64,000 nucleotides of DNA from Nocardia uniformis NBRC 13702 (GCF_001613345.1 NZ_BDCE01000017.1:1-64000), one strand, 5' to 3'. Positions 26,616-36,314 are shown, counted from the first letter of the stretch. Made by a program: numbers and translations. Notes: a model not told the origin generated them from the sequence alone.

Positions 26616-27836
26616 CTACGCGACGCCCTCGGCGAGCGCGGCCTTGCCCACGGCCTCGGCCACGGCCGGTGCCACCCGCGGGTCCAGCGGGCTCGGAATG
26701 ATCTTGTCCACCGACAGTTCCCCGGCGACCACGCCGAAGATGGCATCGGCGGCGGCGACCTTCATACCCTCGGTGATGCGGCGTGCGCCCACGTCCAGCG
26801 CACCCTTGAAGACGCCCGGGAAGGCCAGCACATTATTGATCTGGTTCGGGAAGTCACTGCGACCGGTGGCCACGATGGCCGCGTACTTGGCGGCCACATC
26901 GGGGTGGATTTCCGGAGTCGGGTTCGACATGGCGAACACGATGGATTCCGGAGCCATGGAGGCGATGAACTCCTCCGGGATGGTGCCCGCCGACAGACCC
27001 AGGAACACATCCGCGCCCGCGAGCGCGTCGACCGGACCGCCGGTGATATCGCGCGGATTGGTGCGCGAAGCCAGCTCCGCCTTCACCTCATTGAGGTCGG
27101 TGCGGTCGCGGCTGACAATGCCCTTGGAGTCCAGCACGATGATGTCGGGGACACCGGCGGCCAGCAGAATATTCGTGCACGCCACACCGGCGGCGCCGGC
27201 ACCGGACACCACGACCTTCAGGCTCGACATATCGCGACCCTGCACGGCGGCGGCGCCCTTGAGGGCGGCCAGCACCACGATCGCGGTGCCGTGCTGGTCG
27301 TCGTGCATGACCGGGCAGTCGAGGGCCTCGATCACGCGCTTCTCGATCTCGAAGCAGCGCGGGGCGGAGATGTCCTCCAGGTTCACCGCGCCGAAGCTCG
27401 GGCGCAGCAGGATCAGGGTTTCGACGATCTTGTCGACATCCTTGGTATCGAGCACCAGCGGAATGGAATCGAGTCCGGCGAACTTCTTGAACAGCGCCGC
27501 CTTACCCTCCATCACCGGCAGCGAGGCGCGCGGGCCGATATCGCCGAGGCCCAGCACGGCGGTGCCGTCGGAGACAACCACGACGAGGCGCTCGGCCCAG
27601 GTGTAGGTCTTGGCGAGGGATTCGTCCTCGGCAATGCCGAGGCACACCTTCGCGACACCGGGGGTGTAGGCGATGGAAAGGTCGCGCTGGGTGTCCAGCG
27701 GCGCGGTGAGTGCGACCGAAAGCTTGCCACCGAGGTGACCCGCGTAGATTTCCTCTGTGGTGATGTCGGCCAGATTTTGTGCATTGGCGGACGTGGTCGC
27801 GGCGGTGGCATTCACTGCTTCAGTCACGGGTGACAC
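26616..27836 (-). CDS. NAD(P)-dependent malic enzyme
   Basis: 406-residue short bacterial malic enzyme that converts malate to pyruvate and CO2. Motifs: SIAYTPGVA, GDIGPRASLPVMEGKA, metal and substrate region DISAPRCFEIE and DDQHGTA, then the NAD domain VVSGAGAAGVA. The length fits the single-domain form without a phosphotransacetylase tail. The start is GTG 27836 with AGGAG 8 bases upstream. It links the TCA cycle to pyruvate and reducing power for lipid synthesis. Monocistronic, with its own terminator and a long upstream region. Confidence 0.95.
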   Translation of the reverse strand: MSPVTEAVNATAATTSANAQNLADITTEEIYAGHLGGKLSVALTAPLDTQRDLSIAYTPGVAKVCLGIAEDESLAKTYTWAERLVVVVSDGTAVLGLGDIGPRASLPVMEGKAALFKKFAGLDSIPLVLDTKDVDKIVETLILLRPSFGAVNLEDISAPRCFEIEKRVIEALDCPVMHDDQHGTAIVVLAALKGAAAVQGRDMSSLKVVVSGAGAAGVACTNILLAAGVPDIIVLDSKGIVSRDRTDLNEVKAELASRTNPRDITGGPVDALAGADVFLGLSAGTIPEEFIASMAPESIVFAMSNPTPEIHPDVAAKYAAIVATGRSDFPNQINNVLAFPGVFKGALDVGARRITEGMKVAAADAIFGVVAGELSVDKIIPSPLDPRVAPAVAEAVGKAALAEGVA

Positions 27837-28275
27837 GATTTCACTCCTGCTCGGTGCGGACTCAACCGTTTGACGGTTACCGTTCGGTAATTAGTATTAG
27901 GGGTTTTCGGATGCTCTTCAGGTGCGCTGACCACACCGTCGAAACGCACTGTGCCCACCTTTATCGAAATAGGTGACACAAGCAAGGTGTGACGGTTTGG
28001 CGAGGCGTGTCGCTGCACAGATCGTCGAGCGAGAAAACCGGACGGGTGTGTCCGGGCAAGGTGCCGGGGTGACGTGATCACCGGATCCCGGGCCGATGGG
28101 TGGCATCGACCGGGGATCGTCATATCTTGCCAGCCGCCGCTACGACGCGCCAAATCGGGCCTATGGTCCGTCGCGCTCTCTCGCCATTGTCAAAGGGTAG
28201 TCGGCCCGAATTAACCGCGGGTAAGCGGAAACTCGCACGTCCGCGTGCCGATTCGGTGAGACATCGCAACACGTT
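27837..28275. other. Long non-coding gap upstream of malic enzyme
   Basis: No gene seen in 439 bases. Two dyads stand out: AACCGT-TTG-ACGGTT at 27864-27878, close to the malic enzyme start, and GGTGA-CGTGA-TCACC at 28068-28082, which resembles a Crp/GlxR site but has a 5-base rather than 6-base centre. Either may control the malic enzyme. Nothing else is clear. Confidence 0.4.
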
Positions 28276-29856
28276 CTACTCGGCGGCGGTGAGTTCCCCG
28301 TTCTCCGCCGCCACGCCGCCACCCGGCGCGCGCCCGCGATCCGACCGCACCCACACCGTCTCCAGACCGCCCGAGACCAGGCTGACACCCCAGTCCCGGC
28401 CGAGACCGGGGTGGTCCGTGCGCCGATGCATACCGCGGGTTTCGGTGCGGGCCAGGGCGCTGTATTTCGTCCAGCGCGCCACCGCGAGCAGCGCCGCCGC
28501 CTGTCGTGCCCGCAGCCGACCGACGCCGACGCCACCGAGATCGAAGGCCCCGACCGGCCACATGCCATCCAATTCGGCGATGCTGTCGCGCAGGCTGCCG
28601 TCACTGCGCCAGTAGGAACGCCGCAGCGGCAGGGTGTGCTCCTGAACGAGGCCCACCACCGCCCGCGGATCGATGCGGGCCCGCGCGCTCAGCCCGGCAC
28701 CGGGCACCGGGCGCGCCTTGCCGATTCCGCGACGGGCGGTCGCGTATTTCGCGGCCGCCGCCCCGGCCCACACCCCCGAGGAGATGGCCCAGGCCCCGTT
28801 CTGCCCACCGAATCCGCTCACCGCGCCGGTGATCGGCTCCCGGGTGGTGACATCGCCCGCGCCGTAGAGTCCGGGCAGGTTGGTGGCGCAATCGGGTCCG
28901 GCCAGCCGCAGTCCGCCGGTACCGCGCACGGTGCCCTCCAGGACCGCCCGCAACGGCACCCGGCCCGCGGCATCGACGCCGCCGAGCCGAATCAGGTCCG
29001 CGCGCAAAAACTCCGGCAGGTCATCCGCCGTCGCGTAGATACGGTGACCATCGGCAATGGCGGCGAATGCCTCGATCCGCGATCCGAAGCCATTGCCGCC
29101 CAGCAGCGATCGCGATTCGTCGTCGAGGGTGGCGAAGTACATGAGCAGCTCCGGCGCGTATACCGTCGCCGCGCCGGGTGCGCGATTGCCCATGGGCGTG
29201 AACGCGTAGGCGCTGGAGAACTCCATTCCCGACAGTTCCGCGCCCGCCTCGGCGGCCATGAGCAGTCCGTCGCCGGTATCCACATCGGTACCGACGCCGC
29301 CGGAGAGGAACGCACAGCCGCCGGTGGCCACCACCACGCCGCCGGCCCGGGCGGTCCAGCTGTCACCGTTATTGCGCAGTGCTATTCCGGCCGCCCCCGA
29401 CACCACACCGTCCCGGTCGGTGAGCAGTTGCAGCGCGGGGTGGTGATCGAGGATCCGCACCCCGGCGACCACCATGCTGCGCCGCATGCGCCCGAGGTAT
29501 TTCGCGCCGTCGAGCACCACCCGCGCGGGCGGTCCGGACTGATTGCCGTGGCAGTGAACTCCGCGTCGCACCAGTTGGCCGACCCGCCGGTGTGTCTCGT
29601 CGAGGACTCGGGACATCCATTCCGGATCGCCGAGCCCCGCACCACCGGCGAGGCCCTGCCGGACCGCCCCGTCGCGCGCCGAACCCGGGGGCAGATTCCA
29701 CAGTGAGACCGAGCCGGCGGCGGTGGGTCCGCTCGATCCGCAGCGCGCCTTGTCGACGACCAGAACCCGGGCGCCGGCGGCCGCCGCGGCGAGTGCGGCC
29801 CAGGCCCCCGCCGGGCCGCCACCCAGCACGAGCACATCGGCCTCGAATTCGGTCAT
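28276..29856 (-). CDS. FAD-dependent oxidoreductase, fumarate reductase/aspartate oxidase flavoprotein-like
   Basis: 526 residues from ATG 29856. N-terminal FAD motif LGGGPAGAW at 11-19; further flavoprotein signatures are VVVATGGCAFLSGG, VDTGDGLLMAAEAGAE and the C-terminal GLYGAGDVTTREPI. No iron-sulfur or membrane partner gene is adjacent, so it is not a plain succinate dehydrogenase subunit. The substrate cannot be named. No good ribosome site is visible, and the start could be a few codons off. Confidence 0.85.
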   Translation of the reverse strand: MTEFEADVLVLGGGPAGAWAALAAAAAGARVLVVDKARCGSSGPTAAGSVSLWNLPPGSARDGAVRQGLAGGAGLGDPEWMSRVLDETHRRVGQLVRRGVHCHGNQSGPPARVVLDGAKYLGRMRRSMVVAGVRILDHHPALQLLTDRDGVVSGAAGIALRNNGDSWTARAGGVVVATGGCAFLSGGVGTDVDTGDGLLMAAEAGAELSGMEFSSAYAFTPMGNRAPGAATVYAPELLMYFATLDDESRSLLGGNGFGSRIEAFAAIADGHRIYATADDLPEFLRADLIRLGGVDAAGRVPLRAVLEGTVRGTGGLRLAGPDCATNLPGLYGAGDVTTREPITGAVSGFGGQNGAWAISSGVWAGAAAAKYATARRGIGKARPVPGAGLSARARIDPRAVVGLVQEHTLPLRRSYWRSDGSLRDSIAELDGMWPVGAFDLGGVGVGRLRARQAAALLAVARWTKYSALARTETRGMHRRTDHPGLGRDWGVSLVSGGLETVWVRSDRGRAPGGGVAAENGELTAAE

Positions 29857-30042
29857 ATCGTCAGATGTTCGACCACAGTTCAACGGCTCGCAACCGTTAC
29901 GGGTGTTCTAATTTCCGCACCGAGACGCAGTTGTTATCGCGCTCTCGGGAAATAGGCTCAGACGCCGACGACTTCCCCGATTCTTCGTCGATTTCGTTAT
30001 CGGCATCGTTATCCGAATCCGGCCGCCGGGCCCGGCTGTTCC

Positions 30043-30312
30043 TCAGTCCCACCACTGTGTCCACAGCAGCGCACCGACCGTCGCGAAAACCACCAGCGCC
30101 ACGCCGGAATCGATCCACCCATTCCGTCGCCGATCGGCATAGACCTGCGCCGCTACCACCACCGCGGCCGCACCCATATGCCAACCCACCACCGCGGCGC
30201 CCGGCCCTGGAAACCCGCGCCGGGCACCGACAATCGACGCACCCACCACCACCAGCGCCAACGCCGCCATCGCGCCCGCGACAATGCCGCTCAACCCCCG
30301 CAACCACCTCAT
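30043..30312 (-). CDS. Small membrane protein, three helices
   Basis: 89 residues with hydrophobic segments at about 6-27, 40-58 and 68-84 and an R-rich cytoplasmic loop (YADRRRNGW). The start is ATG 30312, 16 bases past the PHP gene stop on the same strand, so it is probably cotranscribed with that gene. It belongs to a conserved actinobacterial type of small integral membrane protein of unknown function. Confidence 0.75.
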   Translation of the reverse strand: MRWLRGLSGIVAGAMAALALVVVGASIVGARRGFPGPGAAVVGWHMGAAAVVVAAQVYADRRRNGWIDSGVALVVFATVGALLWTQWWD

Positions 30313-30328
30313 ACGCTCCCCTGACCGC

Positions 30329-31183
30329 TCATCCCGTCACCACCGACACTCCCGTCGCCTTACCCGCCAGTTCCTCGAATTGCGCCGGATCGGTGGTGAA
30401 TTCGCCGATCCTGATGGTCTTATTACTGCCGTGATAGTCCGAGGAACCGGTGGTCAGTAGGCCGAGTTCCCGGGCCAGATCGCTCAGTACGGCGCGATCG
30501 GCCGCACTGTGGTCGGGATGGTCGATCTCCAGCCCGCCCAGGCCGACCGCCGCCAGGTCGCGAATATCGCTGAGCGCCAACAGCCGTCCACGCTTACGCG
30601 CCCGGGCGTGCGCCACCACGCTCACGCCCCCGGCGGCGGCGACCATCTCGACCGCGCGGCGCAGCGGGGTATCCAGCTTCTCCACGTAGTACTGCCCGTG
30701 CGGGGCCAGCAGGTCCTGGAAGGCCGCGTCCACGGTCGGCACCACCCCGGCCGCCACCAGTGCCCGGGCCAGATGCGGTCGCCCCGCCGATGGACCCACC
30801 GAGGCCATCAGCGCGACCGGGTCGATGGGCAGTCCATCGGCGGCCATCTGCTCGGCCATACTCCGCAATCGCACCACCCGTTCGGCGCGCAAACGTTCCC
30901 GTTCCTGCGCGAACGATTCATTGGTCGGATCGAACAGGTAGGCCAGCAGATGCACCGGCACCGGATACCCGTCCTCCCCCAAGCCGATACACGACATCTC
31001 CATACCGCGCACCAGTGTCAATCCGGGCGGCAGTGCGTCCACCGCCGACGCCCAGCCGGAGGTGGTGTCGTGATCGGTCAATGCCACCACGTCCAGCCCG
31101 GCCGCGGCGGCATTGCGAACCAGCTCGGCAGGGGTATCGGTGCCGTCCGAGGCATTGGAATGGGTGTGAAGATCGATGCGCAC
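30329..31183 (-). CDS. PHP domain phosphoesterase
   Basis: 284 residues from GTG 31183. Metal-binding motifs RIDLHTHSNASDG, LTDHDTT, VVAHARA and GSSDYHG are those of PHP phosphoesterases such as RNase AM/YciV-type 3',5'-nucleotide phosphatases. Likely substrates are pAp or short 5' RNA ends, by family analogy. A longer upstream reading enters the CorA relic on the opposite strand and is rejected. Confidence 0.92.
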   Translation of the reverse strand: MRIDLHTHSNASDGTDTPAELVRNAAAAGLDVVALTDHDTTSGWASAVDALPPGLTLVRGMEMSCIGLGEDGYPVPVHLLAYLFDPTNESFAQERERLRAERVVRLRSMAEQMAADGLPIDPVALMASVGPSAGRPHLARALVAAGVVPTVDAAFQDLLAPHGQYYVEKLDTPLRRAVEMVAAAGGVSVVAHARARKRGRLLALSDIRDLAAVGLGGLEIDHPDHSAADRAVLSDLARELGLLTTGSSDYHGSNKTIRIGEFTTDPAQFEELAGKATGVSVVTG

Positions 31184-31239
31184 AAGGTCTATCTTGCCTG
31201 CGGTCGAAACGATCTTGCTCGCGCCGGGGGGATGCGCGG

Positions 31240-31516
31240 TGAGCGCGCCGGGTCGACACCGCCCGAATGAACAACTCAGCGCCCTCATCAATGCGGCGCT
31301 GGCGAAGGTGAGCGTGCAGCAGAACACCGATATGCGCAAGATCTCCGCCTGGGCGGCCATGGCGGCGGCACGACCATGATCGCCGGCATCTACGGCATGA
31401 ACTTCGACCACATGCCGGAACTGGGGTGGATATTGGGCCTACCCCCTGGTGTGGCTCATCATCGTGTCCGTCTGCGGTGCGCTGTTCGTCAACTTCCGCC
31501 GCCGCAAGTGGCTGTA
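31240..31516 (+). pseudogene. CorA magnesium/cobalt transporter relic
   Basis: Only the C-terminal end of a CorA channel survives, and it is broken by two frame changes. Readable pieces: LINAALAKVSVQQNTDMRKI then SAWAAMAA; after a shift near 31374, TMIAGIYGMNFDHMPELGW with the signature GMN; after a shift near 31435, YPLVWLIIVSVCGALFVNF then RRRKWL and a stop at 31514. The order matches the two C-terminal helices of CorA. The N-terminal domain is gone, displaced by the start of the PHP gene. Confidence 0.9.
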
Positions 31517-31529
31517 GGCCACTCCCGAG

Positions 31530-31814
31530 CTAGCGCGCCAGCCATCCGGCGCAGAGCTTCGTGAGCCGGGGCATGATCACCCACACCATGGCACCGACCG
31601 CGACGGGCAGAATGCAGGCCAGCCGAAGCGGCGTCGGCAGGGATTCGAGCAGGGGCGCGGTGAGCATTACCAGGACGGTGAGCATCGGGTAGAGGCCGAT
31701 CAGGGTGAGTAGCCAGATCTTCCACTTCGCCGGATGGGCAGCGGTATTCGCGGTCGACCCGGCGCCGCTGTGGTTCGCGGTGCTGTTCGCCGAGCTCCGC
31801 TGAGTCGATGACAT
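31530..31814 (-). CDS. Two-helix membrane protein, tail of ABM-type family
   Basis: 94 residues from ATG 31814 (AAAGGAAC upstream). The N-terminus is Ser/Thr/Asn-rich, followed by a membrane hairpin (WKIWLLTLIGLYPMLTVLVM, then LACILPVAVGAMVWVIMPRL). Such hairpins are usually the C-terminal part of membrane-bound antibiotic-biosynthesis-monooxygenase-domain proteins; here the enzymatic part is absent. Function unknown. Confidence 0.75.
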   Translation of the reverse strand: MSSTQRSSANSTANHSGAGSTANTAAHPAKWKIWLLTLIGLYPMLTVLVMLTAPLLESLPTPLRLACILPVAVGAMVWVIMPRLTKLCAGWLAR

Positions 31815-31944
31815 CGACGTTCCTTTCGTCTGTTTGCGCGTACACAGGGACGACGATGCGGGAGGCGCAGGTGTGACATCACCGCGAGATTCCCGCTCAT
31901 CCGGTCGAGTAGGGTGATCGGCGAAACGGGGCGGGAGACTCACA

Positions 31945-32937
31945 ATGATCAATGACCTGGTGCGGGACCAGCAGGTTGCCGAGGAAATCACCCGGCCGCG
32001 CCGAGGCCTACTCGGCTGGCTGCTGCTCGTATCCGGGTGGCTGCTGCTGCTCGCGGGCGCGATCGGCGTTGGGCTGCACTACAACTCGTGGGTGTGGGAG
32101 CCGGCCATCCTGGTGACGTCGTTCGCCTCGTATCTGATGGTGGGCACACTGATCGCGATCGTGCTGCTCGGCCTGGCACGCCAATGGGTGAGTACGGCAC
32201 TGGCGGTGGCGGTTTCGGCCACCGCGCTGTGGACACAGGCGCCGATGCTGTGGCCGGACGGCACCGCGCCCGCGGGCACGGATCTCGTTGTGATGCAGTC
32301 GAATCTATTTCTCGGGCACGGCTCCCCCGAAGGGTTGGTAGACGCGGCGCGCGACAGTGGCGCCGAGGTACTGACCCTCGACGAACTGACGCCGGGACTG
32401 CTGGACAGGCTCGACGCGGCCGGCCTCGCCGACCTCCTGCCACACCGCTATGCCGCCCCATCCGGCGGCGGCCAGGGCTCCGGCATCTTCAGCAGGTACC
32501 CGCTTCGGGACGGCATCAAGTTCGAAGGCTTCTGGCTGAACAACTTGCGCGCCACCATGATCCACCCCGGCCTCGGCCCGATCACCGTCTTCGCGCTGCA
32601 CCCCATCCCGCCCCTGTCCAACGCCGAAGTCTGGACCCGTGAGCTGGGCCGCATCCGCGAACTACTCGACGCCGAATCCGGCCGGGTGGTAGTCGGCGGG
32701 GACTTCAACGCCACCTACGACCACACCGCCTACCGAAACCTGGTCAGCGGCCGCTACGCCGACTCCACCGAACTCCTCGGCGTCGGCGCGATGCCGACCT
32801 GGCCGACCGACCGCTTCTGGGGACCGGTAATCGGCATCGACCGAATCCTGGTAGCGGGCGGCCACGCCACCGCCGTGCACTCGCTACCCATCACCGGCAC
32901 CGACCACCGCGCCGTAGTCGCACACCTGCGCCTCTGA
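31945..32937 (+). CDS. Membrane-anchored endonuclease/exonuclease/phosphatase family protein
   Basis: 330 residues. Three N-terminal membrane helices (about 22-42, 54-76, 80-97) are followed by an EEP catalytic domain with VVMQSNL, TLDELTP, GGDFNAT and GTDHRAV motifs that supply the metal and catalytic His/Asp residues. The domain should face outside, so phospholipid or phosphodiester substrates at the envelope are more likely than DNA. ATG 31945 has GGGAG upstream. Divergent from the small membrane gene at 31814. Confidence 0.88.
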   Translation: MINDLVRDQQVAEEITRPRRGLLGWLLLVSGWLLLLAGAIGVGLHYNSWVWEPAILVTSFASYLMVGTLIAIVLLGLARQWVSTALAVAVSATALWTQAPMLWPDGTAPAGTDLVVMQSNLFLGHGSPEGLVDAARDSGAEVLTLDELTPGLLDRLDAAGLADLLPHRYAAPSGGGQGSGIFSRYPLRDGIKFEGFWLNNLRATMIHPGLGPITVFALHPIPPLSNAEVWTRELGRIRELLDAESGRVVVGGDFNATYDHTAYRNLVSGRYADSTELLGVGAMPTWPTDRFWGPVIGIDRILVAGGHATAVHSLPITGTDHRAVVAHLRL

Positions 32938-33285
32938 GCGGGCGGCCGCCCGGCGCTGATTCGTCACCGACCCCGAAATGAACAGTGTGGTGCGACAGCA
33001 GCTCTGGCGGAATCAGAGGCGCAACCGACACCGACCACCGGGTTCATCGTTACTGGGAGCTGACACGGCGGCTTCTCGGAACTCGGATCACTGTGGGACC
33101 CACCCATAACTGGGTGTACGACGCACTGGCCCAGTCCGTTGCCGCTACCGATCCACCGGTGGCCCAACAGCGTTCACTGCCAGCGGTCCACCGACACTGA
33201 ACCGGCGTCGGTCCGCGTGATGTTCGCCTGCTGACAGACCGGCAGCGGCAAATCCGGTCCAACCGTGCACAATTCACTCGAATCA
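32938..33285. other. Non-coding stretch
   Basis: Begins with a perfect 14-base palindrome (CGGGCGGCCGCCCG, 32939-32952) right after the EEP stop that may help end transcription. No convincing gene follows; base composition is more even and stop codons are frequent, as in decayed sequence. Confidence 0.5.
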
Positions 33286-33364
33286 ACCCGGCGTCCCCAC
33301 GTACTTCGGCCGGGATCCACTGCTGGGGGGCGTGGATTCCGGCCAAAAGCATGCCGGAATGACG
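33286..33364. repeat. Dispersed palindromic repeat, left half degenerate
   Basis: The right half is typical (GTGGATTCCGGCCAAAAGCA then TGCCGGAATGAC); the left half is diverged but keeps CGGCCGGGATCCAC. Located between convergent EEP and glycosyltransferase genes. Confidence 0.85.
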
Positions 33365-33427
33365 AAGGCGGTCGGGCGATATCGCGATGCCAACCTCGGT
33401 AGGCGAACTTTCCCGTGGTTACCGGGC

Positions 33428-34639
33428 CTATCCTCGCTCGGAGAGCAGCAGTTTCGCGGCCACCATTGCCCCGTCGGTGCGGATCATGCCGGCCACGGTC
33501 TTGGCTTGGGTTCGAGTCTCGGGGGCCAGAGCCGTGGTGAGCGCGGCGGACAGCGAGTCGACGGTCGGGGTCGGCCCCTCATGTCCTGCGCCTATGCCCA
33601 ATTCGGCCACTCGCCCGGCCCAGTACGGCTGATCCGCGATCTGGGGAACCACCACCTGGGGCGCACCGGCGCGCGCCGCCGTCGTCGTGGTGCCTGCGCC
33701 GCCGTGGTGCACGACGGCGGCCACCCGACCGAACAGTGCCTGCTGGTTGACCTCCCCGACTGCGAAGCAGTCGGCGGCGTCGTCGATCAGGTCCAGTTCG
33801 GCCCAGCCGCGGGCGAGGAGGACCCGGTGGCCCTGCGCGCGAACCGCCTCGATGGCCACCCGGGCAATGTCCTTCGGGAGATACGAGGCAATGCTGCCGA
33901 AGCCCACGTACACCGGGGGCGCACCGGCATCCAGGAACGCCGCCAACCCGTCGGGGAGCGGACGGTCGTCGCGCAGGATCCACGCCCCGGTCCGGACCAG
34001 TTCGAGGTCCGTCAGGCCCTCCGACGGGCACAGGATCGGGTCCGCTGCCAGCCACGGCCGGTCGGTGAAGACGTAGTCGCGGACATTGTCCACCGGCGGC
34101 AGGCCGATCGCCGCCCGATGGCGGTTCAGCGCCGCGCCGTACAGGGCGTTCACCCGCTGAGCGTCCTGCTCCCACAGCACCCGATTATCGGTCTCATCCT
34201 GCGGAGACTGCTTGCCGGGCCGCGCCCCCGGCCGAAAATGCCGCGACGGCAGTCCGAAAATCTGGAGACACGCGTACACGTACCGAATGCCCAGCTTCTC
34301 GGCCACATCCCGAGCCCCGGCCGGCATCAGCCCGGTCGCCACCAGCGCGTCACACCCTTCGGCGGCTGCGGTGAGCACCTCGAACCGGGCGGCGACCAGC
34401 TCGGCGGCAAGCCGGAACGCATCGTCGGCCGTCGGCGGCTTCGACCCGGCGACCACCGAGCGCACCGTCGGGCCGAGCGGCACCAGCGGCACGCCGACCC
34501 GTCCCAGCAGCGCCACGAAATCCTCATCCGGCGGCGCACACACCAGCACCTCCGCACCGAGCCCGCGCAACGCCACCGCGAGCGCCACCACCGGCTCGAC
34601 ATCCCCACGCGATCCCATAGTCGTCAACAGCACACGCAC
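33428..34639 (-). CDS. Glycosyltransferase, GT1/GT28 type (vancomycin/sterol glucosyltransferase-like)
   Basis: 403-residue GT-B enzyme. The N-terminal acceptor domain opens with LLTTMGSRGDVEP; the C-terminal donor domain has VYVGFGSI and the nucleotide-sugar motif HHGGAGTTTTAARAG then QVVVPQIADQPYWA. Mycobacterial relatives glucosylate or rhamnosylate glycopeptidolipids, macrolides or sterols. GTG 34639 is preferred, since the longer frame adds residues lacking homology. No biosynthetic cluster is adjacent, so the acceptor is open; self-protection by drug glycosylation is one option. Confidence 0.9.
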   Translation of the reverse strand: MRVLLTTMGSRGDVEPVVALAVALRGLGAEVLVCAPPDEDFVALLGRVGVPLVPLGPTVRSVVAGSKPPTADDAFRLAAELVAARFEVLTAAAEGCDALVATGLMPAGARDVAEKLGIRYVYACLQIFGLPSRHFRPGARPGKQSPQDETDNRVLWEQDAQRVNALYGAALNRHRAAIGLPPVDNVRDYVFTDRPWLAADPILCPSEGLTDLELVRTGAWILRDDRPLPDGLAAFLDAGAPPVYVGFGSIASYLPKDIARVAIEAVRAQGHRVLLARGWAELDLIDDAADCFAVGEVNQQALFGRVAAVVHHGGAGTTTTAARAGAPQVVVPQIADQPYWAGRVAELGIGAGHEGPTPTVDSLSAALTTALAPETRTQAKTVAGMIRTDGAMVAAKLLLSERG

Positions 34640-34849
34640 TGTACGGCCCCCATTTCTGCAGGTTACGGCTTTGAACCGTCGATTCTGCAGCACACCCCGG
34701 GTCTTGCCGCAAGCCCCCGGTCCCGCTATAAATTGAAGGGGGCAAGAACTGAGATCCTTCCTCGAGACCCCAGCCGGAACCCGTCACGAGCATCGCCGCC
34801 GAGATCGGCAATACCTCCGGCAATCAGCAATTCCGGATTTTCAACTGCT

Positions 34850-35545
34850 TCACGGCAGGTCGGAGAAGCGCACGTCGTGGGCTACGGCGGTGACATGGAG
34901 GCCATCGGCACCCGGCTCGATGGCCGTCAGCTGTGCGCCCAGCGGCAGCCGCTGTAGCGGCACGATAAAGGTGAGGGATTGGCGCAGCACGGCCAGGGAA
35001 ATCGTGGGTCCCCCGGCCGCGGACTGGACCGAAACCGGAGTGACCTCTATGCCGTCCTCGGTCGGTGTGACGGTGACGACGACCGTCGCGGGTACCGGAA
35101 TGCCCTCCACCAGGAATGTCCCGGCTACGCGCAACCCGTCCGGGCTATCGGACATCGACTCCACTCCGGACGGAGCGAAGTCCCGCACGGTCTCGTAGGG
35201 AACCACGGCCGTCGCCGTCGCAGTGGCCGCAACCAGGTTCGAAGTGCGGCTTTGGAGTAGGTCCGCCAGCGGCGCGGATACGTCGGTCAGCGTGACATCG
35301 AGGTCGCGGACGGATATGCCCTCGCCTGTCCAGTCACCGACTTGGATGCCGATGTCGTGATACTTGCCGTCGACGGCCTGGGTCAGAAATGGAAAGCCGC
35401 CGATAACGACGCGCGGTTGATGTGGGAGGTCGTAATCGGCGGCGATCTTGCGGCCGATCTCGTTCTGCGCCACCACGACAGCGACCCGGTCGCCGACGAC
35501 CAGCGCGATCCCCAGCACCACGATCAATGTCAACAATGCGCGCAT
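34850..35545 (-). CDS. DUF2993 (LmeA-like) secreted/anchored protein
   Basis: 231 residues. N-terminal membrane anchor or signal (LLTLIVVLGIALVVGDRVAV), then the DUF2993 pattern ADYDLPHQPRVVIGGFPFLT and GLHVTAVAHDVRFSDLP. Known: the relative LmeA in mycobacteria binds phosphoinositides and supports lipomannan elongation. This copy may do the same, or be a paralog. ATG 35545. Confidence 0.85.
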   Translation of the reverse strand: MRALLTLIVVLGIALVVGDRVAVVVAQNEIGRKIAADYDLPHQPRVVIGGFPFLTQAVDGKYHDIGIQVGDWTGEGISVRDLDVTLTDVSAPLADLLQSRTSNLVAATATATAVVPYETVRDFAPSGVESMSDSPDGLRVAGTFLVEGIPVPATVVVTVTPTEDGIEVTPVSVQSAAGGPTISLAVLRQSLTFIVPLQRLPLGAQLTAIEPGADGLHVTAVAHDVRFSDLP

Positions 35546-35931
35546 GCGCTCACCTGCTCGGCCATCCCACCATCATGCTGCGGATCATGGCCGACCGGTG
35601 CTCTCGACGCACCACCCGTTCGTGGAGGGCGCGTCTCCTCCCGGTTCGCCCGCCCGGCGTCAGGAACCGATTTCGCCCGCTGGCCGGTTTTCCCGAATCC
35701 CGCATGTCCAGGTACGGCAAGTCCTACAATTAGCTTCCGGCCCAACGGAATTCGATCTTTCGTCAGGAGAGACCCTCCACCTCCCCGGGTCTTGATCACA
35801 CTCGTGGACCGATTCGACACCGTTATCACGGACCGGATATGCCAGGCATCGGCCTCGGCATCCGTGAATCAGAGACGCTTCACTCGCACTCGAAGGCTGC
35901 ATGCCATCTCGAAGAAGGAAGTGACGTCATC
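35546..35931. other. Non-coding stretch between DUF2993 gene and 99-aa gene
   Basis: About 386 bases without a supportable gene; several short frames are open but lack ribosome sites and GC-rich third positions. It must hold promoters for both flanking divergent genes. No clear operator was seen. Confidence 0.4.
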
Positions 35932-36231
35932 ATGCCAGACATCGATCTCGGTCTCGCCACCGATTGGAACGAAGGCGATACGCACGGGCGGGTCAAGTTG
36001 CGGCAGAACCAGGTGTACCCGACCTCGCCGAAGAAAGATGTCCTGATCAGCTCGCCGGTCAGCATCGAACTGTGCGTGAACACCAACTACAGCACATCAC
36101 AGGAAGCCGACAAGATCTTCTTCACCACTCATCACGGCTCACAGAAGAAGATCATCGCCGTCCTCGATTCAGAGGGGAATCTCGCAATCGCGGGGCGGGT
36201 AATGGAACAGCAATCCCTGAAGTACCACTGA
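35932..36231 (+). CDS. Hypothetical 99-aa beta-rich protein
   Basis: Starts at ATG 35932 with GAAGGAAG upstream. It is rich in Lys, Asn and Thr and its codons are lower in GC (ACA, TCA, ACT used) than its neighbours', which suggests recent transfer. The C-terminus reads VLDSEGNLAIAGRVMEQQ, a pattern common at the ends of beta-helical or tail-fibre-like proteins. Single Cys, no signal peptide. A strong hairpin lies 84 bases downstream. Not recognised. Confidence 0.65.
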   Translation: MPDIDLGLATDWNEGDTHGRVKLRQNQVYPTSPKKDVLISSPVSIELCVNTNYSTSQEADKIFFTTHHGSQKKIIAVLDSEGNLAIAGRVMEQQSLKYH

Positions 36232-36314
36232 CAGGTCGCCCGTCGGCGGCGTGCTACGCACCATCACCGCAGACGGGCACTCCCGGCGCGCAGCACCGGT
36301 GTCTCGCGAAATAC

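Noticed and set aside
28068..28082. Crp/GlxR site for malic enzyme
   Set aside because: GTGA and TCAC are 5 rather than 6 bases apart and the site is 230 bases from the start; listed only as a dyad.
32985..33200. 71-codon plus-strand frame in the gap after the EEP gene
   Set aside because: No ribosome site, mixed codon use, no domain; likely non-coding.
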